This document shows, one piece after another, positions 6,292 through 10,857 of a DNA stretch of 10,857 nt. This DNA is from Christensenella sp964494645 (GTDB lineage: Bacteria; Bacillota; Clostridia; Christensenellales; Christensenellaceae): contig CAZBSH010000067.1 of assembly GCA_964494645.1 (NCBI GenBank), positions 1 to 10,857 on the forward strand, written 5' to 3'. Each line of letters starts with the position of its first letter. Position 1 is the stretch's first letter. The notes under the pieces were generated by a model, which did no database searches, was not told the DNA's origin, and worked only from the letters and a program-made list of their open reading frames with translations. The position numbers and the translations under genes were made by a program.

Positions 6292-6330
6292 TTGTTCTGC
6301 TGCCTCCTTGAGGGGCAGCAGAACAATTTT
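6292..6330 (+). terminator. Intercistronic hairpin, probable attenuator or mRNA stabiliser
   Basis: TTGTTCTGCTGCC (6292-6304) pairs perfectly with GGCAGCAGAACAA (6314-6326). Two further C-G pairs lie inside after one bulged T, leaving a TTGA loop. TTTTGTT follows, a short and interrupted U-tract. The hairpin stands between the binding-protein gene and the ATPase gene, a usual place for partial termination or 3'-end protection that gives more binding protein than transporter. The ribosome site of the ATPase lies only 8 bases after the stem. Confidence 0.7.
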
Positions 6331-6333
6331 GTT

Positions 6334-6353
6334 AAGGAGGAGGGCTAATAGTG
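6334..6353 (+). promoter_or_regulatory. Strong ribosome binding site deciding a GTG start
   Basis: AAGGAGG (6334-6340) lies 10 bases before GTG (6351-6353). No ATG lies at a suitable distance, and the next residues (DNKVLVAENISKSY) are the expected N-terminus of a sugar ABC ATPase. GTG is therefore the start. Confidence 0.75.
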
Positions 6354-7889
6354 GATAATAAAGTTTTGGTGGCGGAAAACATCAGTAAAAGCTATGTCGG
6401 CGTACAGGCGCTCGACGGTGTTAGCGTTACTATAAAACAGGGTGAAGTGAAATGTTTGGCCGGAGAAAACGGAAGTGGGAAATCTACTTTTGTTAAGATC
6501 ATTGCAGGAATCGAGCCGGCGGATAGTGGAGATATCTATATCAGTGGTGAAAAACAGGTAAAATCAAACGCAATCAGTGCCATCAATGCCGGCGTACAGG
6601 TTATTTATCAGGATTTATCGTTGTTTTCGAATATGACGGTGGCGGAAAATATTGCGCTGAATAAGATGATCAAGGAAAAAAAGAGCTTGATCGACAAAAA
6701 AGAAATCAAAAGAATTGCAACAGAATCGCTCAAAAAGATCGGCGTAACAATGGACCTCGATGCAAAGCTGCAGACAGTTTCCATCGCAAACAGACAAATT
6801 ATTGCGATTTGTCGTGCGCTTGCGCTAGACGCTAAGATTCTTTTCATGGACGAGCCGACAACGGCACTTACGAAATCTGAAATCGAAAAATTATTGGAAA
6901 TTGTAAATACATTGAGGGCAAAAGGACTTGCGATCGTGTTTATCAGCCATAAGCTTGACGAGGTGATGTCGGTCGCCGATTCCATTACCGTTTTCCGCGA
7001 CGGAAAACAAGTCGCGGATATCGAAAAAGACGATATTGACCGTATGAAACTCATCTATTATATGACGGGACGTGAGATCGAATATTCTCGGTATTCACGT
7101 ACCAACACGGATACGGATAATCTTCTGGAGCTTAGGGGGCTTTCCAAATCCAAACAATTTGAAAATATCAATCTGTCTGTTCGTCCGGGCGATATCATGG
7201 GGCTTACCGGGCTTCTTGGTTCGGGCAGAACAGAGTTAGCGCTTTCCATATTCGGTCTTAATCCGGTGGATGCGGGACAGATTTATTTCAATGGAAAAGA
7301 AACAAAGATCAGCAGTCCTGTAGATGCGGTTAAAAAAGGCATCGCTCTTTTGCCGGAAGACAGAAGCACGCAGGGACTCTTGCTGGATAAGGATCTTACA
7401 GACAATGTGGCATCGGCAGCATTTGATAAGGTGACCAATAAAATGGGAATCCTGCACGAGGGACGCAGGCTTGCGCTTGCGGATAAGTCCATCAAGCGTT
7501 TTAAGGTCAAGATCCCCAATGCGCAGACGAAGATCAAAACGCTTTCCGGCGGTAACCAGCAGAAAGTTGTGCTTGGGAAATGGGTCGCGACAGAGCCGAA
7601 GCTGTTTATTTTGGACAGCCCGACGGTAGGTGTTGATATCGGTTCCAAGTCGGAGATCTACGAACAGATCCAGCAGCTTGCGCATGAAGGACTCGCGATC
7701 ATTTTGATTTCTGACGAGATCGAGGAGATCGTAGCGAACTGTAACCGTGTGTCGGTGATGTTTGAAGGCTCGATCGTCAAGGAGTTTGACGACGAGGAAA
7801 TGAAGGATGACCAGATCGAGGCAAAGATCATGGACGTCATCAATAATCTTCATTTGCAAAATAAGAGTGGGGAGAGTGAAGCGGTATGA
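6351..7889 (+). CDS. Sugar ABC transporter ATP-binding protein, two fused ATPase domains (RbsA-like)
   Basis: The 512 residues carry two ATPase domains in tandem, as in RbsA, MglA, XylG and LsrA. Domain 1 has Walker A GENGSGKST (38-46, Lys44), Walker B LFMDEPTTAL with Asp167/Glu168, H-loop His200, and a degenerate signature (VSIANRQ). Domain 2 has a Walker A without Lys (GLLGSGRTEL), a full signature LSGGNQQ (398-404), and a Walker B reading LDSPTVGVD, with Asp422 followed by Ser423 where the catalytic Glu normally is. The single working site would therefore combine Walker A/B of domain 1 with the signature of domain 2. The protein energises uptake through the two permeases on the cytoplasmic side. 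It starts with GTG and overlaps permease 1 by 4 bases (ATGA at 7886-7889), implying translational coupling. Confidence 0.95.
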   Translation: MDNKVLVAENISKSYVGVQALDGVSVTIKQGEVKCLAGENGSGKSTFVKIIAGIEPADSGDIYISGEKQVKSNAISAINAGVQVIYQDLSLFSNMTVAENIALNKMIKEKKSLIDKKEIKRIATESLKKIGVTMDLDAKLQTVSIANRQIIAICRALALDAKILFMDEPTTALTKSEIEKLLEIVNTLRAKGLAIVFISHKLDEVMSVADSITVFRDGKQVADIEKDDIDRMKLIYYMTGREIEYSRYSRTNTDTDNLLELRGLSKSKQFENINLSVRPGDIMGLTGLLGSGRTELALSIFGLNPVDAGQIYFNGKETKISSPVDAVKKGIALLPEDRSTQGLLLDKDLTDNVASAAFDKVTNKMGILHEGRRLALADKSIKRFKVKIPNAQTKIKTLSGGNQQKVVLGKWVATEPKLFILDSPTVGVDIGSKSEIYEQIQQLAHEGLAIILISDEIEEIVANCNRVSVMFEGSIVKEFDDEEMKDDQIEAKIMDVINNLHLQNKSGESEAV

Positions 7890-8911
7890 TGGCGAAAGCA
7901 AAAGCAATCAAAGAGAAAAAAGGATTATCGACCGAATTATTTCTGGTCTTGATCATTGTCGTATACTGTATCATCGTTTCGATCGTGAACTCTGAGTTTT
8001 TAAATGCGGCAACGTTGTTCGATATGGTCAAGTCGGCTGCGCCGACGATGGTCGTTGCAATGGGGCTTCTGCTTGTCGTGATTTCAGGCGGTATCGACGT
8101 ATCGTTTACGGCGATCGCGATCTTCGGCGGATATGTGGCTACCACAACGCTGATGGCAACGGGTGTAAATAATATCTTGGTCGCGTTTTTGATCTCTTGC
8201 GCGGTGGGCCTTGTATTGGGGCTGATCAACGCGGTGCTTATCCACGTGACGAAGATGGAGCCCTTCATCATTACGCTGGCGACATCAGGTTTGTATCAGG
8301 GATTTTTGTTGACATTCATCGGTACGAAAAACATCGGTTCCGTGGATATTCCAAAAGCAATCACAGAGTTCGGCAACTCGAAGTTGTTTTCATTCAAAGA
8401 CCAGTTTGGCAGTGAGGTTGGACTGTCGGTATTTATTATCATTATTGTGGCAGTCGTTTTGCTGACATGGTTCATCTTGCACCGCACGATGCTCGGAAAA
8501 AGCATCTTTGCGCTGGGATGTTCTCCGGAGGCTGCGCGCAGAGCAGGCTTTAACATTTGGAAGACACATTTGTTCGTATATGGCTATATGGGTGTTTTAA
8601 GCGGTATCATGGGAATCCTTTACATCGCGGGGATCAACGCGTGTAATCCGGTTACGCTGGTTGGAACGGAGCTTACCATCGTTGCTGCGGTCATCATTGG
8701 CGGCGCGAGGGTTTCGGGCGGACAAGGTACGATCTTGGGTACGATACTTGGTGTTATTATTATGTATCTGCTGAATACAACTCTTATCTTCTTAGGACTT
8801 TCCTCTTCCTGGAACGATTTGTTTTTGGGAGTCATCCTGATCTTCAGTATCGTTATGACATCCTGGCAGGAAAGAAAGAAAAACAGGAAGATGTTTATCT
8901 TCACTGAATAA
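7886..8911 (+). CDS. Sugar ABC transporter permease 1 (RbsC family)
   Basis: This 341-residue membrane protein is of typical RbsC length. Hydrophobic segments start at about residue 18 and alternate through the chain. Two family signatures are present: GGIDVS (68-73) and GGARVSGGQGT (272-282), the second matching the loop that contacts the ATPase. The C-terminus is basic (ERKKNRK), fitting a cytoplasmic end. The ATG at 7886 overlaps the ATPase stop. A second in-frame ATG follows immediately at 7889, and a GGGGAG site lies about 11 bases upstream, so either Met could be used. It pairs with permease 2, encoded next, as a probable heterodimer. Confidence 0.93.
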   Translation: MMAKAKAIKEKKGLSTELFLVLIIVVYCIIVSIVNSEFLNAATLFDMVKSAAPTMVVAMGLLLVVISGGIDVSFTAIAIFGGYVATTTLMATGVNNILVAFLISCAVGLVLGLINAVLIHVTKMEPFIITLATSGLYQGFLLTFIGTKNIGSVDIPKAITEFGNSKLFSFKDQFGSEVGLSVFIIIIVAVVLLTWFILHRTMLGKSIFALGCSPEAARRAGFNIWKTHLFVYGYMGVLSGIMGILYIAGINACNPVTLVGTELTIVAAVIIGGARVSGGQGTILGTILGVIIMYLLNTTLIFLGLSSSWNDLFLGVILIFSIVMTSWQERKKNRKMFIFTE

Positions 8912-8929
8912 GAGGAGGGAGGAAAAATT

Positions 8930-9967
8930 ATGCTTAAATTGAAAACGTTATTAAGAAAAGATTTGAATTTCAGCATCCTGATTTTTGTCACGCTGGGTAT
9001 CCTGATTGCGATGGCGGTGGTGCTGGGAGACAAAATGTATAATGAGAGAAACCTCTCGAGTATGGCGTTCCAGCTTTCGGAATTCGCCGTGCTTTCCCTG
9101 GGAATGGGGTTGGCGATGCTTCTTGGAGGGATCGACCTTTCCATTGTTGCAAACGCGAACCTTGCCGGTATTTGTGCGGCGTTCGTAATGACAAACGAAG
9201 GCATGATGGCTTCGCTTGGCGTAAACGGTTGCATTGTGCTGGCAGTCATTGTTGCACTTGTGGTAGCGACAGTATGCGGCGCGTTCAATGGTATGCTGAT
9301 CATGAAGTTCTCGGTCAATCCAATCGTTGCGACGCTGGGTACAATGATTTTGTACAACGGTATCAGCATGGCGTCTACAGGAGGAAAAGGACTGACGGGA
9401 TTTCCGAAGGAATTTACCTCGTTTGGTACGGCTGAGGTGGGGGGCGTTCCGGCAGTATTTATCCTGTTTCTTGTGACCGCCATCGTACTGATGTTTATCA
9501 TGGGTCGTACGGGATTCGGAAAGAAAGTATATATGATCGGTGAAAACCACACGGCTGCGCGTTTCTCAGCGATCAATAACGAAAAAGACGTGGTCATCAT
9601 TTATGCGATGGCAGGACTGATGGCGGGTATTGCAGGGCTTATGATCATCGCCCGCGTCAATTCGGCAAAGGTTGGCTATGGTGACACATATCTTTTGCAG
9701 GCGATTCTGGTTTGTGTACTCGGCGGCATCAGCCCGTCCGGCGGTAAAGGAAAGATACTTGGTATCATTCTGGCACTGATCTCAATACAGGTGCTGCAAA
9801 GCGCGTTTACATTGTGGCAGTTTACGCCGTATGCAAAGAAGATGATTTGGGGTCTCATGCTTATCGGAATATTGTTCCTGAACAAGCTGGTCGACTCTAT
9901 GGATATCAAGCGGCAGAAAAAGCTTTTGCATCAGCAGCTTCAAAAGCAGGCTGCGGCAAACGAGTGA
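8930..9967 (+). CDS. Sugar ABC transporter permease 2 (RbsC family)
   Basis: This 345-residue protein is a second RbsC-type permease, with signatures GGIDLS (66-71) and GGISPSGGKGK (265-275). Only short motifs are shared with permease 1, so it is an old paralogue, not a recent duplicate. Two different permeases with one fused ATPase is the LsrACD/RhaPQT arrangement, implying a heterodimeric channel. The C-terminal tail is rich in Lys, Gln and Ala and likely cytoplasmic. A strong GGAGGGAGG site (8914-8922) lies in the 18-base gap after permease 1. The SIS gene follows 10 bases after the stop. Confidence 0.93.
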   Translation: MLKLKTLLRKDLNFSILIFVTLGILIAMAVVLGDKMYNERNLSSMAFQLSEFAVLSLGMGLAMLLGGIDLSIVANANLAGICAAFVMTNEGMMASLGVNGCIVLAVIVALVVATVCGAFNGMLIMKFSVNPIVATLGTMILYNGISMASTGGKGLTGFPKEFTSFGTAEVGGVPAVFILFLVTAIVLMFIMGRTGFGKKVYMIGENHTAARFSAINNEKDVVIIYAMAGLMAGIAGLMIIARVNSAKVGYGDTYLLQAILVCVLGGISPSGGKGKILGIILALISIQVLQSAFTLWQFTPYAKKMIWGLMLIGILFLNKLVDSMDIKRQKKLLHQQLQKQAAANE

Positions 9968-9977
9968 GGGATGCATC

Positions 9978-10538
9978 ATGGATTTTCATGAATTGGGTTC
10001 AAAAATAATCGAAGAATATAAGGATGTTTTCTCGCGGATTGATGACAGCATGATTGATGCATTTATCAATGAGATCAACACGCATGACAGATTGTTTTTC
10101 ATTGGCGTAGGACGCGAGGGGATGATGACGCGCGCCTTTGCGATGCGCATGACGCACATGGGAAAGGAAGTCCACTGGATTTGGGATGATACGACGCCGG
10201 GGATTGGAAAAGGCGATTTGCTGATCGCTACAATAGGCGGTGGAGATATCGGGCATATTCGCTATGTGTGTGAACGCGCAAAAGAAAATGGGGCAAGGAT
10301 ATTGATCATTACGGGGTCACCAAGCGGAAACGCAGTGAAGCTTGCGGATTTTGTACTCTTCATACCCGGACAGGTATACGGCGGAAAAGACGATGTTGCT
10401 CCGTCCGTACAGCCGATGGGGAATCTGTTTGAACAAAGCTTGCTTATTGTTCTTGATATGATCTGTATCAAAATGGTGGATGAGAATCCGGACATCACCT
10501 ATGAGAAAATGGAAAAACGGCACAGAAACGTAGAATGA
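9978..10538 (+). CDS. SIS-domain sugar-phosphate isomerase, 6-phospho-3-hexuloisomerase-like
   Basis: This 186-residue protein is one SIS domain with the architecture of 6-phospho-3-hexuloisomerase (HxlB/PHI). It has GVGREGMMTRAFAMRMTHMG (43-62), TPGIGKGDLLIA (73-84), PMGNLFE with Glu152, and a C-terminal KRHRN with His182. Glu152 and the C-terminal His match the residues held to be catalytic in the archaeal enzyme. The loop that usually reads SGSGRT, binding phosphate with Ser and Thr hydroxyls, is here TIGGGD (85-90). The substrate or its binding mode may therefore differ. No hexulose-6-phosphate synthase (HxlA) is nearby, which argues against a formaldehyde-fixing role. The ATG follows GAGGG (9966-9970). 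The stop overlaps the ribosome site of DhaK2, so the two are probably translated together. Confidence 0.85.
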   Translation: MDFHELGSKIIEEYKDVFSRIDDSMIDAFINEINTHDRLFFIGVGREGMMTRAFAMRMTHMGKEVHWIWDDTTPGIGKGDLLIATIGGGDIGHIRYVCERAKENGARILIITGSPSGNAVKLADFVLFIPGQVYGGKDDVAPSVQPMGNLFEQSLLIVLDMICIKMVDENPDITYEKMEKRHRNVE

Positions 10539-10546
10539 GGTAAGAT

Positions 10547-10857
10547 ATGCAAAGAATTTTCAAAGACGCAGACAGAATGGTTGAGGATATGCTGGAGGGC
10601 TACCTCAAGGCAAATGCTTTCGCTGTAGAGGCGACGGACGACCCGCGTGTGATTAAGTCTAAGTATCAGTACAATAGCGGAAAAGTCGGCGTAGTTACGG
10701 GCGGAGGTTCGGGTCATGAGCCTGCGTTCCTCGGATATGTGGGAAAAAATATGTTGGATGCAGTTGCTGTAGGGGAGATTTTCTCCTCCCCTACGGCGAA
10801 ATCCTTTTTCAATGCGATCAAGGAAGCCGATCAGGGCAACGGCGTAGCATGCCTTTA
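10547..10857 (+). CDS. DhaK-family kinase, paralogue 2 (5' part, runs off the window)
   Basis: The first 103 codons are present and remain open to the window edge. They include the canonical DhaK glycine loop TGGGSGHEPAF (51-61) with His57, then IFSSP (78-82) and GVACL (99-103). Compared with DhaK1, the two align without gaps over 103 residues and share about 45 percent identity by my count. Paralogue 2 keeps the usual Ser55 and Glu58, so it looks more like a standard dihydroxyacetone kinase K-subunit. The active-site Asp near 110 and the substrate-binding His near 216 are beyond the edge. GAGG (10537-10540) overlaps the stop of the SIS gene, with 6 bases to the ATG. A DhaL gene would be expected further downstream. 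Confidence 0.9.
   Translation, partial: MQRIFKDADRMVEDMLEGYLKANAFAVEATDDPRVIKSKYQYNSGKVGVVTGGGSGHEPAFLGYVGKNMLDAVAVGEIFSSPTAKSFFNAIKEADQGNGVACL

Noticed and set aside
5154..8911. AI-2 (Lsr) uptake system
   Set aside because: The transporter layout and binding protein resemble LsrACDB/RhaSTPQ, but the enzymes that define Lsr (LsrF, LsrG, LsrK with LsrR) are not seen, and the flanking DhaK and RpiB-like genes point to sugar catabolism.
8620..9600. Long minus-strand open frame (326 codons) opposite the two permease genes
   Set aside because: It spans the junction of two clear RbsC permeases, has no ribosome site or recognisable domain, and its composition (Ser, Thr, Pro, Ile) is what the complement of hydrophobic coding sequence gives. 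It is a shadow frame.
9978..10538. Ribulose monophosphate pathway (formaldehyde fixation)
   Set aside because: The SIS protein resembles HxlB, but HxlA is absent, its phosphate loop is altered, and it sits in a sugar uptake operon. The RuMP role is not supported.
1..10857. CRISPR arrays, tRNA or rRNA genes, insertion sequences, phage genes
   Set aside because: No regularly spaced repeats, no recognisable tRNA or rRNA sequence and no transposase or integrase frame was seen on reading. The only possible mobile-element trace is the unexplained junction near base 58.

Overview
The window looks like chromosomal DNA of a Gram-positive, anaerobe-type Firmicute, probably a Clostridia-class member. 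Supporting signs are strong AGGAGG-type ribosome binding sites, a lipobox-anchored solute-binding protein with an Ala/Ser-rich linker, mid-GC genes separated by a very AT-rich control region, and U-tract hairpins. Genus cannot be read from the sequence.

Layout. (1) 1-598: the C-terminal part of an MFS transporter whose 5' half is missing, preceded by about 58 bases that do not belong to it, then a strong bidirectional terminator. (2) 599-1141, minus strand: an isochorismatase-family cysteine hydrolase. (3) 1142-1497: an AT-rich divergent control region with an extended -10 promoter for the hydrolase, a promoter candidate for the rightward operon, a 19-bp palindrome and repeated GAATAA/TTATTC boxes. 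(4) 1498-10857, plus strand: one long operon running off the right edge. Its order is XRE-like HTH regulator, DhaK paralogue 1, RpiB/LacAB-type isomerase, FGGY carbohydrate kinase, lipoprotein solute-binding protein, fused double ABC ATPase, permease 1, permease 2, SIS-domain isomerase of the 6-phospho-3-hexuloisomerase type, and DhaK paralogue 2 (5' part only).

How the genes could work together (inference). A ribose-type ABC importer brings in a sugar, sugar alcohol or ketose. The FGGY kinase and/or the DhaK-type kinases phosphorylate it, and the RpiB-like and SIS isomerases interconvert the sugar phosphates. DhaK plus an RpiB-family isomerase recalls the D-erythrulose route (DerK/DerI) described for tetritol catabolism in Mycobacterium smegmatis, whose product is D-erythrose 4-phosphate. 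No DhaL, DhaM, dehydrogenase or aldolase lies inside the window, so the pathway is incomplete here and the substrate is not established. DhaL is the obvious gene to expect just downstream.

The most unusual features are two different DhaK paralogues at either end of one transport operon, an RpiB-like protein lacking the usual ring-opening His and phosphate-binding Arg residues, a hexuloisomerase-like SIS protein with a changed phosphate loop and no synthase partner, and possible sensor use of DhaK1 next to the regulator.
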